From positions 1,426,001 through 1,490,000 of the forward strand of contig NZ_JBHSYQ010000003.1 of assembly GCF_042662225.1 (NCBI RefSeq): a DNA stretch of 64,000 nucleotides, given 5' to 3'. How positions within the stretch are numbered: the first letter of the stretch is position 1; each line of letters opens with the position of its first letter. Source of the DNA: Nibribacter roseus. GTDB taxonomy: Bacteria; Bacteroidota; Bacteroidia; Cytophagales; Hymenobacteraceae. The notes under the pieces are model-generated. The model did no database searches, had not been told where the DNA came from, and was given only the letters and a program-made list of their open reading frames with translations. Positions 52,018 to 61,126 of the stretch are shown in pieces. Position numbers and translations under genes: made by a program.

Positions 52018-53205
52018 TTACCGTACCATACCCGGAAGCTTTTTCATTTGGTCATAGTAGCTCATGAAAGAATCAAAGAACGTAGCGTGGTTCTTGAACA
52101 AGAGCATGACCTCATTATTGTAATAAACGGCATTGCCGGTGTAGTTGTGGGTGCCAGTAATCAGTAAGGTAGATTGCTCTCCGTTCAGCTTACCTTTAAT
52201 GAGCATGAACTTGGCGTGGTTGTTAATCTTGCGCTGGTTAGAGAGAGTCAGGTTGTATATTTTAACGTAGGCACCCTGCTGATGTAAATCATCGAGCGCG
52301 GATATAATCTCTGGTGCGGCTGTGCTTTTGGCTATTACCTCTACGGTAGCACCCTGCTCATGCAGGCTTTTTAATTTTTGTACTACGTTTATGCGGGCGG
52401 CAGTCCAGTCAGACATGCCAACCCTTATCAAGGCCGAAGAAGGCTCGGTGATTTGGTTTAAGATATCAATGATGGGGTCTGTGCCGTAATTTCTGCCGTT
52501 TCTTCTTTTAGGGAAAAAGTAAGCAGTAAGACCGGCAGCAGGGTCTTCAAACTCCCTGTACTCAAAATTCTTCATACCGCTGGAGGCTTTTGCCTTCATG
52601 TCATTCCAATAAGTAAGATAGGCGTCGTAAAGCCCCGGGTTAGAAAGTACGGTAGCTTCCTGAATCTTCTTTGAATCGCCTTCAGTAAAATTGTGCGAGG
52701 TCTGAAATACAATCTTCTCCGCTTTCCCGTCTGGTGTCTTGAGTTCAGAGAAAATCACGAATTTGTTGTGGTTAATAGAAGTATTGCCGGCATCATTGTC
52801 TACCACTACCACCTCTGAGTTTGGTTTGATAAAGCTCCTGAGTTCTGAAATAGTAGGCGCATTCTCAGCCTGGGTTTCGGCTCGGCTCATGTCTACCATT
52901 AGGTGCAGATTTACGCCCCGGTCGCTGGCTCTTCTTAAGGCGCTGATGACTCCTTCATGGGTAAAACCAAATATGCTAAGGTGCAGAGAAGATGCTTCAG
53001 GAGATGCGTCTATCATGGAAATCAACCTGTCCATGATTACAGGAGAAGCAACTGAATTACCAATATGGGTTAACTGGGTGAAAATAAGGTCATTCACCGA
53101 CGACTCCAGGGGAATGGTAGTGTCGTTTTTAGGGGGAGTTTCTTCTGTTTTACAGCTAGAAAAAGCGAGGAGAAACAGAAGAAATAAAAATTTTGTCTTA
53201 AACAT
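52018..53205 (-). CDS. Phospholipase D-like lipoprotein
   Basis: A 395-residue lipoprotein with Cys18 in FSSC. It holds two HKD half-sites: INHNKFVIF with His146/Lys148 and NNHAKFMLIKG with His330/Lys332, each followed by the usual beta strand and, after the second, LLITGTHNYTGNAVYYNNE. Two copies per chain are needed for one active site, so the fold is complete. Family knowledge: members include phospholipases, nucleases and synthases acting on phosphodiesters. Envelope attachment points to a lipid or polymer diester rather than DNA, but this is inference. It follows the SusCD-DUF5689 block beyond a hairpin and a palindromic repeat. Confidence 0.85.
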   Translation of the reverse strand: MFKTKFLFLLFLLAFSSCKTEETPPKNDTTIPLESSVNDLIFTQLTHIGNSVASPVIMDRLISMIDASPEASSLHLSIFGFTHEGVISALRRASDRGVNLHLMVDMSRAETQAENAPTISELRSFIKPNSEVVVVDNDAGNTSINHNKFVIFSELKTPDGKAEKIVFQTSHNFTEGDSKKIQEATVLSNPGLYDAYLTYWNDMKAKASSGMKNFEYREFEDPAAGLTAYFFPKRRNGRNYGTDPIIDILNQITEPSSALIRVGMSDWTAARINVVQKLKSLHEQGATVEVIAKSTAAPEIISALDDLHQQGAYVKIYNLTLSNQRKINNHAKFMLIKGKLNGEQSTLLITGTHNYTGNAVYYNNEVMLLFKNHATFFDSFMSYYDQMKKLPGMVR

Positions 53206-53267
53206 AATGGCGTTAAAGATGTAGACTGCATGAATTAAGTCATAAACAGTACTTTTTAAACCAATAC

Positions 53268-53304
53268 CATTTTGGCTTAATTTTTAGGAAATAAGCCAAA
53301 ACTG
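53268..53304. repeat. Dispersed palindromic repeat, copy 17 (short outer arms)
   Basis: Perfect TTTTGGCTTA / TAAGCCAAAA pairing with a central TTTTTAGGAAA. It shows the GGC/GCC block of the family but lacks the CTG outer tip on one side. It lies 63 bp upstream of the PLD-like start. Confidence 0.6.
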
Positions 53305-53396
53305 TAAATAGAGTGGCAAGAAGATAGTTTTAACTTGCCTGCAACGGAACCGATATAGGTACTTAAGTTACCTAATCAATTAAGGGGTCATTTAAT

Positions 53397-53434
53397 CCAG
53401 AGATGAAGCAAGGAAAACTCTGCTTCATCTCTGG
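53397..53434 (-). terminator. Hairpin terminator of the glp-SusCD-DUF5689 run
   Basis: Arms 53397-53410 and 53421-53434 are exact 14-nt reverse complements with a 10-nt loop, 60 bp after the DUF5689 stop. On the minus strand it is followed by ATTAAA, without a strong T-run. A near-palindromic CCTAATCAATTAAGG lies just beyond it at 53371. Confidence 0.65.
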
Positions 53435-53493
53435 AAATTGAAAGAACATGTTCAACGCTGCAGCCTCTGAGGGGAACAGCCGTTAAACAGTTT

Positions 53494-54783
53494 TTAATTT
53501 TGGTATATGGCAAAGTCATCTAAGCCTAATCGACCATTATCTACTGTTGCCGAGTTTCTACCTAAGCCTAATTTAAGGACTCTGAACCTAACTGGGCCAG
53601 TAACATCCATCAAGAATACAGCTGTTTTTTCTACTTTGCTGGCATCTGAAATAGTAGGTCCAATTTGGGTCCAGGTACTTCCCTGGTCCTGTGAGAACTC
53701 TAATCTCCAGGTACTGGACGCGTCGTTATAATAAGAGCCGTATAGCATAGTTACTTTAGACGCTCCATTCGGGACATCAAAAAGCATTTCAACATAGGTG
53801 TCATAGTCCAATTGCTGTTGCATTCTGACTCCTTGCTCTCCTGTGAATCTATCACGACCAGCAGTGTTGCCAATGATGGCTTGATACAGTTTCCAAGGGC
53901 CGGTGCTAAATTCTACGGTGTTGTCCCAGATTCCTCTGTCTCCGTTGACCATGTTGTAGCTTGGCTTTGTTGTTTGAGGAATGCCCTCAAAACTTTCCGG
54001 GAAACCTGGATATATAGGTCCGCTTGGATCTTGTACGTCTGTTATATTTCTTACCCAAAGTTGTGCCTCTGGACCATTTGCACCGTCTCTCTTTATTACC
54101 GGTATGCCGGTGTAAGAGGCGCTGGCATATACCCTGCGGTTGGCAAAGGCAGCGGTTGGCTCTGTGTGCAAAATGGCTGTATTTGCTCCGCCGTCTGTTA
54201 GAGTTTTATCGCCGCTAAAAGTGGTAGAAGCTGTAGGGGTAGGCGTTACGTTACCGGCCACTAGCTTCACCAATGTGCCCTCATACAACTCAGGTCTGGT
54301 AACCAACTGTTCAAGGCTTACCTCCCGCAGGTGCACTTTTGCATTTTCAGATACTTTCACCACTCTATCCGTAGATAATCCGGTAATCTGCAAAACACCG
54401 TTGCGCTGCGTAAGGGTAGACCCTGTCAAGTTTACCACCACTGAGTCGCCTACCTTAAAAGCTGATGTGTTTCCTCCTTCCAGATTAAGGGAAATACCTC
54501 TGATCTGGCCTCTTCTGTGGCTTTGAACAACTATGTTGTTATTTCCACCCGGGACATTCTGACCCGCAGGATCAGAAATGACTACCCCTAAAATTTGCTG
54601 AGCACCCATTAACTGATCTGTGCTAAGGGCTACATCATTCCCTTTATACATAGCCCGTATATCTTCCAGTGAAATATAAGGGCTAGGTGTGCCAATGGCA
54701 TTGTTTACGTCCTCTTCCAAACAACTGGTAAAAGCCAGAGCACTCAACAAGAGGCTCAATAGCGTGAATATTTTATTTTTCAT
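53494..54783 (-). CDS. DUF5689-type lipoprotein of SusCD locus 3
   Basis: A 429-residue lipoprotein with Cys21 in FTSC. The N-terminal ~230 residues carry ISLEDIRAMYKGNDVAL, VVISDPAGQNVPGGNN and VGDSVVVNLTGSTLTQRNGVLQ, an OB-fold-like region typical of DUF5689. The C-terminal half is a jelly-roll (PGFPESFEGIPQTTKPSY onward, ending GRLGLDDFAIYQN), resembling binding domains of secreted Bacteroidota proteins. It follows susD by 44 bp. Family knowledge: DUF5689 proteins accompany SusCD pairs that are often next to phosphatases or nucleases, which fits the phosphodiesterases here. No catalytic motif seen. Confidence 0.78.
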   Translation of the reverse strand: MKNKIFTLLSLLLSALAFTSCLEEDVNNAIGTPSPYISLEDIRAMYKGNDVALSTDQLMGAQQILGVVISDPAGQNVPGGNNNIVVQSHRRGQIRGISLNLEGGNTSAFKVGDSVVVNLTGSTLTQRNGVLQITGLSTDRVVKVSENAKVHLREVSLEQLVTRPELYEGTLVKLVAGNVTPTPTASTTFSGDKTLTDGGANTAILHTEPTAAFANRRVYASASYTGIPVIKRDGANGPEAQLWVRNITDVQDPSGPIYPGFPESFEGIPQTTKPSYNMVNGDRGIWDNTVEFSTGPWKLYQAIIGNTAGRDRFTGEQGVRMQQQLDYDTYVEMLFDVPNGASKVTMLYGSYYNDASSTWRLEFSQDQGSTWTQIGPTISDASKVEKTAVFLMDVTGPVRFRVLKLGLGRNSATVDNGRLGLDDFAIYQN

Positions 54784-54827
54784 GATTTCTTATTAAAAAA
54801 TCTAAACTTATGAATTAGGCTAACCCG

Positions 54828-56294
54828 TTATTCTTGCCACCAAACTTTGGTGTTTATGTTGTCTGGCCCTTGGTCTGCTACCGCAGCCCGGTAGTTTTCC
54901 TGGTTTAGAGTCTGCACAAACAGTGGGTAGTTTAAACGCGCTGGCATTACGCCTCCATTTTGAAGTCCCGGCCCTTTTGGTAGAACAGGGTGTCCTGTCC
55001 TGCGGAATTCAAACCACTGCTGAAAGTCTGTGAAAAACAAAGTGTAATACTTCTGCAGATGGATTTGCTCTAGTTTGGTTTCAAAGTCTTGGTTTTCGTT
55101 CCATTTTACCTCAGCCTTTTCCAAGTAATTGTCTGGCACGGGAACTTCCCAAAAGGTAATAGCGCTGGTAACACCGTTTTCATAGTAGGTTTTAGGGTCT
55201 CCGGAAATGAAGCCTCTCAGGGCTGCCTCTGCCAGAATGAACTGCAGCTCAGCGTAATTCAGAATATTGCCTAACCGTGGCTCAGTGGCCAAAGCTGGAA
55301 GGTATCTTGACTGAGCTTCTGGTACGTTGGTGACAGGGTAGCCGCTTGGTATTCCTGAATAGAAACTTTCCCAAACGGTTGCCCACAGCGGCAGCCTAGG
55401 ATCTTCCCATTGCAACAAGTTGTTCACGAAAAACTGACTTAGAGAAGAAGAACCGTTAAAGTCAAAGGCCCGCCAGGTATGAAAAGTAGACTGGTAAGGA
55501 ACAGCGCCCGTGAACATGAGAACTGCTGATTCCATATTAGAGGCCATGATGGGGTATTCGGCTGGTTTTTCCTGTACAATTTCCCTTATTTTTTCTGCGG
55601 CTGTTTTTCCACCGGCAATAGGTTCTGATTTACCAGAAACTCTTAAGAGAAGACGCAAATACAGAGAGTTGCCGAATTTGCGCCAAAGGGCTACGTTGCC
55701 TTTGTACAAAGGGTCTTTCTCTGACTGCACCGCTGTTAGGTTACTGCTTCTTTTTAATAATGCGTTGGCAGAGTCTAATTTCCGGAATAGGTCAGCATAG
55801 ATTACCTCCTGCTTGTCAAACTTAGGCATATACTGCCCAGTCTTACCCTGAATGGCCTCTGTGTAAGGTACATCACCATAGGTATCTGTAATCAATGAAT
55901 TCACCCAAGCATCCAGAATCAGAGAAATTCCCATAAAGGCGGTACTACCTGTTTCTTCAGCTCCTACGTACATGTCTCTGATGTTGGTCAACTGCATGTA
56001 CCAGTTGGTCCACATGTAGTCAGCTTCGGCGGTTCTAATTACGTAGCGGTGAATTTCATCTGAATTTACCGTGGTAACGTGCACCTGCATAAGTTCGTTG
56101 GTGAGACGCATAGCCCGGTCCAGATTTCTTTTCACTATGTCTGTGATGGCGGGTGCCAGCAAATTCTCAGGTAACGCTCTGGCACTTTGGTTGGGGTTTT
56201 CGTTCATTTCCTCAAACCCCTCGGTGCAGGAGAAAGCAAGTCCTAAGCAACAAGTAATCAGAAGGCTTAGGCTGAATATCTTTATTCTTTTCAT
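54828..56294 (-). CDS. SusD/RagB-type lipoprotein, SusD-like_2 subgroup (locus 3)
   Basis: A 488-residue lipoprotein with Cys23 in AFSC. It belongs to the SusD-like_2 subgroup, recognised by EGFEEMNENPNQ at the start, ISLILDAWVNSLITDTYGDVPYTEA near 125, YAELQFILAEAALRGFISGD near 350, LQKYYTLFFTDFQQWFEFRRTGHP near 415 and MPARLNYPLFVQTLNQENY at the end. It lies 23 bp after susC. This subgroup is found with many non-starch and peptide or phosphate-related SusC partners, so the ligand need not be a plain glycan. Confidence 0.93.
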   Translation of the reverse strand: MKRIKIFSLSLLITCCLGLAFSCTEGFEEMNENPNQSARALPENLLAPAITDIVKRNLDRAMRLTNELMQVHVTTVNSDEIHRYVIRTAEADYMWTNWYMQLTNIRDMYVGAEETGSTAFMGISLILDAWVNSLITDTYGDVPYTEAIQGKTGQYMPKFDKQEVIYADLFRKLDSANALLKRSSNLTAVQSEKDPLYKGNVALWRKFGNSLYLRLLLRVSGKSEPIAGGKTAAEKIREIVQEKPAEYPIMASNMESAVLMFTGAVPYQSTFHTWRAFDFNGSSSLSQFFVNNLLQWEDPRLPLWATVWESFYSGIPSGYPVTNVPEAQSRYLPALATEPRLGNILNYAELQFILAEAALRGFISGDPKTYYENGVTSAITFWEVPVPDNYLEKAEVKWNENQDFETKLEQIHLQKYYTLFFTDFQQWFEFRRTGHPVLPKGPGLQNGGVMPARLNYPLFVQTLNQENYRAAVADQGPDNINTKVWWQE

Positions 56295-56317
56295 TTTCTT
56301 TACTTTAAGTCTTTTGT

Positions 56318-59300
56318 CTAAATACCAATGGTAAGGTTAATGCCCATGGTTCTGGTAGCCGGGAACTGCCCTAATTCAAAACCAGCGTCAATGGTACCGT
56401 TGTTCATAGTTCCGAATTCAGGGTCAAAGGCTGGCCAGTAGCTGAATATGAAAAGGTCTCTGCCGTATACCCCAATAGAAGCTTTCTGTAGCTTAAACCT
56501 TTTTACAACATTTGTTGGTAAGTTATAGTCAAGGCGTGTTTCACGTAATTTTATAAAGTCTGTGCTGAACAGGTTGCCTTCTACATTGTCACGGCCAAAA
56601 TGCGCAGTATAATAGGTCCAGGCATGTTCCGCAATGACATCGTTTGGTCTGTAACTCCCATCTGGTGTGCGAATAACCCCATTGCCTATTATACCGTTAT
56701 AACGACCTGGTACTGTTTTTTGCAACTTGCCTCCCTCAGCCAATACAGCATGTGTCAAAGAATATGCTTTGGCGCCAAATTGCGCGTCGAACAAAATGTT
56801 CATGCTAAACTGCTTGTACCGGAACTGGTTCCCCAAGCTAGCTCTCCATTTTGGCATGGCATTACCTAAAAGAATCATTTCATCTCCTAACAGAGGGTAG
56901 CCATCTTCATAAATGATTTGTCCATCTGGAGCCCGAAGGTAACCTCTCCCGTAAATGTCACCCATGGTGCCACCTGGTCTTGCTTCCACTGATCCACGAC
57001 CACCTGGTCCTCTTTGCAGCTGATAGGTAAGTAGGCTGTCTGCCAGTTCCACCACCTTATTGCGGTTGGCAGTGAATGTGCCAAAAATGTCCCAGCTGAA
57101 GCCTTGCCCGTTTCTGAAAGGTGCAGCATTAGCTTGAATCTCGATACCTTGGTTTTGCACCTCGCCTGCATTTAAAGTTGCATATCTGTATCCAGAGGAA
57201 GGATCAATAGGCACGGGTAAGATTTGGTCAAAGGTTCTGCTGCGGTATAAAGAGACATCTAAGCCTACTCTTCTATTGAAAAACCTTAGGTCAGCGCCCA
57301 CTTCAAAACTTTGGGTGTTCATGAAGTTCAGGTTAGGGTTGGCAATAGTGCTGGGGTTAGACAAACCTCCTGGAAAACCTTGTTCGGTGGCGTAGGTAAA
57401 AGATGTCTGGTAAGGTCTTGTAGAACCACTTCCTACTGCGGCCACTGATCCTCTTAATTTTACAAAAGAGACAGCCTCTGGCAATGGAATTAATTCAGAA
57501 ATGATAGTGCTAACACTTACAGACGGGTAGAAGAAGCCTAACTCTTTGTCCATACCTGGAGTAGCCAACGTACTAGCCCAGTCTTGTCTGGCTGTCAGGT
57601 CTAAGAAAAGCCATTCGTTGTATCCAAAGGTGGCAAGGCCGTAGATACTATTTACCGCAAATTCTGCGCGGTACGGGTAGGCTAGGGGCACCACGGCACT
57701 GTTGGCGAATGTGAAGATGTTAGGGTAAGACAGCTGATCTGCCCTGAGTTCATCTCTGTTATAACGATTCGTCATTCTGCTACCACCCACTGAAACACTA
57801 AAGTCAAATCTGTCCCCGACTTCACGTCCATATCTTAATAGGAAGTCACTGGTAGTTTCTTGAGAGAAGATGTTCTGGGTACGGTACATCCCCTGTTTAA
57901 ATTTCTCAGTGTCCATTGGCCGTTGCTGTGAACGAGATTCATATGAATAGTCAAGAGCAGTGCGGATCATCAAGCTCAGGTTCTTTGTGAAGTCATAGGT
58001 GGCTTGTACATTACCAGTAATGGAGTGCCGGTTAGACCTGTTAATCATTTCATTAGCAATCAGGTAAGGGTTGTCTACCAAGCTGCTGAACGGGTAATTT
58101 TGCACAACGCCTTCCATGCCAGGCTGCCAATATTGTTTCAGCCAGTTAAGGTCGGCATTAGGCACCTGGAACATGAGCCAATACATAAGCGATTGGTTGT
58201 TGTAGCCAGTAGAGGGCAGATTGTCTGCGTACTTGTTTGTATAGTTGATCTTTGTGCCTATTCTCAGCTTATCTGTTACTTTCTGGTTAACAGACAATGC
58301 AACGGTATTACGGTTGTACCCGGTGTTTGGAATAATCCAGGAATTCTGAAGATTGGTATAAGAGAAGCGAGCCGTGGTGCGGTCGGTACCGCCGTCAAGC
58401 GTGATACTGTTGGTAAAGGTTTTGCCAGTCTGGAAAAAATCTTCCCGGTTGTTCTTGTAGGGTACCCACGGCGTTCTGACAGCCCCGGTAGTACGTGTTT
58501 CCGGATCATACTGGTAGAACATTTGGCCATCAAACTTAGGCCCCCATGCAGAACTGGTGCTCCGGGTACTGGGGCCGTCTTCCGTGTTCAGGAAAGAGTA
58601 GTAATTAGCACCGTTTAAACCCTGGCCATATTCGTACTGGTAATCTGGCCAGCGTGAAATGGTTTCAAAGGCAGTGTTAGAATTAATGGTTACCCCAATA
58701 CCTCTGTCACGGGATGTACCTGACTTGGTGGTAATGATGATGGCTCCATTCGCGCCACGGGCACCATATAACGCCGTTGCACCAGGGCCTTTCAACACAC
58801 TTACACTTTCTATGTCCTCAGGGTTGATGTCATTGAGACCAGTTCCGAAATCTACGGGAGACTCACTCTGCAAATAAGCAGAGCTACCAGTACCAGTTTG
58901 GCGTGAAGTACCACCTAACACCACACCGTCTACTACTATCAGCGCCTCGCTTTGTCCTCCTAAATCATTTTCACCCCTCAGTATTATCCTGTTTGAGCCG
59001 CTAGGCCCGCCGCCAGACTTAATTAAGTTTAGGCCTGCTACTCTACCAGCTAAGGCATCAGACCAGTTGTTAGGCAAAGCATTCGTCAATTCATCACCTT
59101 GCACTTCAGTTACGGCATAACCCAATGCTTTTTCTTCCCGCTCAATACCCAAGGCAGTTACTACCACTTCAGAAAGTTGCTGATTATCCTGTGACATGGT
59201 GATGGTCACGTTTGCCTCATTCTGAGTGAAAGATCTTCTGAGAGACGAGAAACCTACAAAGGAGAAAACAACTTCTGCTCCTTTGGGCACTTCTATAGAG

Positions 59301-59551
59301 AAGGTTCCGTCGCTGTTAGTGGCTCCTAAAGCTATTCGATTAGCTGTAATTACCACACCAGGCATACTTCCCATTTCAGCCGAGGTGACAGTACCAGAGA
59401 TCCGAACTTTTTCAGTTTGCTGAGAAACCTGCGCTACATACCCGGCGGGACTTGCGAGCATTTCTGAGCCAAGGAGCAGGAGACAGGAGCTAAGTAAAAT
59501 ACCTCTCCCCAGGCTGTACCTGCGTGGCAGTAATTGTAAAAATGTTTTCAT
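56318..59551 (-). CDS. SusC/RagA-family TonB-linked outer-membrane transporter (locus 3)
   Basis: A 1077-residue importer. A long signal region to ~33 is followed by the carboxypeptidase-regulatory domain (RISGTVTSAEMGSMPGVVIT), EVVVTALGIEREEKALGYAV and a plug with VSVLKGPGATALYGARGANG and IIITTKSGTSRDRG. The VxALGIxREEKALGY motif marks the SusC subgroup that pairs with SusD-like_2. The barrel ends in TMGINLTIGI, lacking the usual terminal Phe. It begins 43 bp after glpT on the same strand with no terminator between them, so transcription from the glp genes may run into it. Confidence 0.95.
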   Translation of the reverse strand: MKTFLQLLPRRYSLGRGILLSSCLLLLGSEMLASPAGYVAQVSQQTEKVRISGTVTSAEMGSMPGVVITANRIALGATNSDGTFSIEVPKGAEVVFSFVGFSSLRRSFTQNEANVTITMSQDNQQLSEVVVTALGIEREEKALGYAVTEVQGDELTNALPNNWSDALAGRVAGLNLIKSGGGPSGSNRIILRGENDLGGQSEALIVVDGVVLGGTSRQTGTGSSAYLQSESPVDFGTGLNDINPEDIESVSVLKGPGATALYGARGANGAIIITTKSGTSRDRGIGVTINSNTAFETISRWPDYQYEYGQGLNGANYYSFLNTEDGPSTRSTSSAWGPKFDGQMFYQYDPETRTTGAVRTPWVPYKNNREDFFQTGKTFTNSITLDGGTDRTTARFSYTNLQNSWIIPNTGYNRNTVALSVNQKVTDKLRIGTKINYTNKYADNLPSTGYNNQSLMYWLMFQVPNADLNWLKQYWQPGMEGVVQNYPFSSLVDNPYLIANEMINRSNRHSITGNVQATYDFTKNLSLMIRTALDYSYESRSQQRPMDTEKFKQGMYRTQNIFSQETTSDFLLRYGREVGDRFDFSVSVGGSRMTNRYNRDELRADQLSYPNIFTFANSAVVPLAYPYRAEFAVNSIYGLATFGYNEWLFLDLTARQDWASTLATPGMDKELGFFYPSVSVSTIISELIPLPEAVSFVKLRGSVAAVGSGSTRPYQTSFTYATEQGFPGGLSNPSTIANPNLNFMNTQSFEVGADLRFFNRRVGLDVSLYRSRTFDQILPVPIDPSSGYRYATLNAGEVQNQGIEIQANAAPFRNGQGFSWDIFGTFTANRNKVVELADSLLTYQLQRGPGGRGSVEARPGGTMGDIYGRGYLRAPDGQIIYEDGYPLLGDEMILLGNAMPKWRASLGNQFRYKQFSMNILFDAQFGAKAYSLTHAVLAEGGKLQKTVPGRYNGIIGNGVIRTPDGSYRPNDVIAEHAWTYYTAHFGRDNVEGNLFSTDFIKLRETRLDYNLPTNVVKRFKLQKASIGVYGRDLFIFSYWPAFDPEFGTMNNGTIDAGFELGQFPATRTMGINLTIGI

Positions 59552-59594
59552 ATAAAGATAGGGTTAGTGGTTTCGCTAAATTTAATGGTGAAGG

Positions 59595-60977
59595 TTACTG
59601 AACATTGAGATATTGCTTCTCGCGCTTCCAGGTAAGGGCAGAAAAACCAATGGCCAAAAGGCAGGCGGCAACCAGCATGCTAAATCCACCGTCCCAACCC
59701 CAGGCGTCTACAATAAAGCCCATGGCAATGTTGGCAAATAATGCACCGCCCAGATACCCGAACAAACCTGTTAAACCTGCTGCGGTACCCGCTGCTTTTT
59801 TAGGGACAAGATCTAGTGCCTGCACGCCTATAAGCATGACTGGGCCGTAGATTAAAAAGCCGATAGCTACTAAGGCTAAGTTGTCTATCCAGAGGTTACC
59901 TGCCGGGTTCTTCCAGTACACCAGCACGGCTACCAGAACTAAAGCCATATAGATTATAGTGGCAGGAGCTCTACGACCCTTGAACACCTTGTCACTAATC
60001 CAGCCGCAAAGTAGAGTTCCTGGTATGCCGGCATATTCGTAAGCGAAGTACGCCCAACCCGTTTCTTTTACAGAAAAGCCTTTCGCTTCTTCTAAATAAG
60101 TAGGTGCCCAATCTAAAATTCCATAACGAACCAGATAGACAAAGGCATTGGCAAAAGCAATGTACCAGAGTACTCTGTTGTTGAATACAAAATTGAAGAA
60201 TATCTGCCGTGCAGTGAGTTCCTGCTCGTGCTGTTCAGAATAATCTTTTGGATAATCGTTTCTGTACTTTTCAATAGCTGGCAACCCACATGATTGAGGA
60301 GTGTCACGAACAAGCAGGTAGACAATGGCCGCTACACCAACTGCAATCATGCCTGGGAAATAGAATTTACTTTGCCAGGTACCAAATATGGCTACAGCGG
60401 CAATGGTTAAAGGACCCACTAGTCCGCCACCGATGTTGTGCGCCACGTTCCAGATAGACATTTTGGTGCCTCGTTCCTTAGTAGAGAACCAGTGTACCAT
60501 TACCCTACCGCAAGGCGGCCAACCCATGCCTTGAAACCAACCGTTCAGGAACAGGAGCGCAAACATGATCAAAATGGAACTGGTGGCCCAAGTTGCCACC
60601 CCCATCAGAATAGTGGTAAGGGCAGAAAGCAACAGACCAACGCTCAAAAAAATACGGGCATTGCTGCGGTCTGATAAGCTGCCCATTAAGAACTTGCTCA
60701 GCCCGTAAGCAATAGACACCCCAGACAAGGCAAAGCCAAGGTCAGCCTTTGAAAATCCTTGGGCAATCAGATCTGGCATGACCATTGAAAAGTTCTTCCG
60801 AACCAAATAATAGCCTGCATACCCAATGAAAATACCCATGAACACCTGCAGGCGAAGCCTTTTGTATTCTGGGTCAATTCGCTGCACGGGTAGTTCCTCT
60901 TTATGCGGAGGGGGCGAAAAGAGGTTTTTCCTTGACTTTCCGTTAACGGATGTAGACTGTTTATTCAATACTTTCAC
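59595..60977 (-). CDS. glpT: Glycerol-3-phosphate transporter (MFS, GlpT/OPA family)
   Basis: A 460-residue inner-membrane antiporter with 12 helices. IDPEYKRLRLQVFMGIFIGYAGYYLVRKNFS is split here as YKRLRLQVFMGIFIGYAGYY then LVRKNFSMVMPDL, which is the GlpT signature with the first substrate Arg. FLNGWFQGMGWPPCGRVMVHW near 143 and KMSIWNVAHNIGGGLVGP near 175 follow. The start is GTG at 60977, since no in-frame ATG lies between the upstream stop and residue 47. Family knowledge: exchanges glycerol-3-phosphate for phosphate. It is the link between the SusC downstream and glpFKD upstream. A possible -7 box lies at 61024-61031. Confidence 0.92.
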   Translation of the reverse strand: MKVLNKQSTSVNGKSRKNLFSPPPHKEELPVQRIDPEYKRLRLQVFMGIFIGYAGYYLVRKNFSMVMPDLIAQGFSKADLGFALSGVSIAYGLSKFLMGSLSDRSNARIFLSVGLLLSALTTILMGVATWATSSILIMFALLFLNGWFQGMGWPPCGRVMVHWFSTKERGTKMSIWNVAHNIGGGLVGPLTIAAVAIFGTWQSKFYFPGMIAVGVAAIVYLLVRDTPQSCGLPAIEKYRNDYPKDYSEQHEQELTARQIFFNFVFNNRVLWYIAFANAFVYLVRYGILDWAPTYLEEAKGFSVKETGWAYFAYEYAGIPGTLLCGWISDKVFKGRRAPATIIYMALVLVAVLVYWKNPAGNLWIDNLALVAIGFLIYGPVMLIGVQALDLVPKKAAGTAAGLTGLFGYLGGALFANIAMGFIVDAWGWDGGFSMLVAACLLAIGFSALTWKREKQYLNVQ

Positions 60978-61023
60978 AGGGGGAGGACTTGAAATGGTGT
61001 GGGTGAGTTTTTAAATTTTTTGT

Positions 61024-61031
61024 CAAAAGTA
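61024..61031 (-). promoter_or_regulatory. Possible -7 box for glpT
   Basis: On the minus strand this reads TACTTTTG, an exact TAnnTTTG, 47 bp before the GTG start. No TTTG is found 19-20 nt further upstream, so support is partial. The glpF-glpT gap is 149 bp, long enough for a secondary promoter. Confidence 0.3.
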
Positions 61032-61126
61032 GCCGCGTATATGCTTTTGTTGCGCATTGTTAGAAAGACTTTACAAAAGCTTAATCTTTGGGCTGTAATA
61101 GTCGCTTTAGGTGCCATGGCTGTGAT

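Noticed and set aside
10429..53304. Dispersed palindromes as a CRISPR array
   Set aside because: Copies are far apart, sit singly or in pairs in gaps between genes, vary in sequence and have no regular spacers or cas genes.
10429..53304. Dispersed palindromes as ordinary intrinsic terminators
   Set aside because: They lack T-runs, one is in a divergent promoter region, one overlaps a coding end, and separate true terminators exist (for example 17690-17743 before copy 4).
53371..53385. CCTAATCAATTAAGG as a third LacI-type operator
   Set aside because: The arms mismatch and the central CG or single-base spacer is missing, so the match to the sites at 42929 and 46044 is too weak.
58004..58618. 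204-residue plus-strand open frame opposite susC of locus 3
   Set aside because: It is antisense to a conserved gene, lacks a signal or domain, and its composition mirrors the reverse complement of the barrel.
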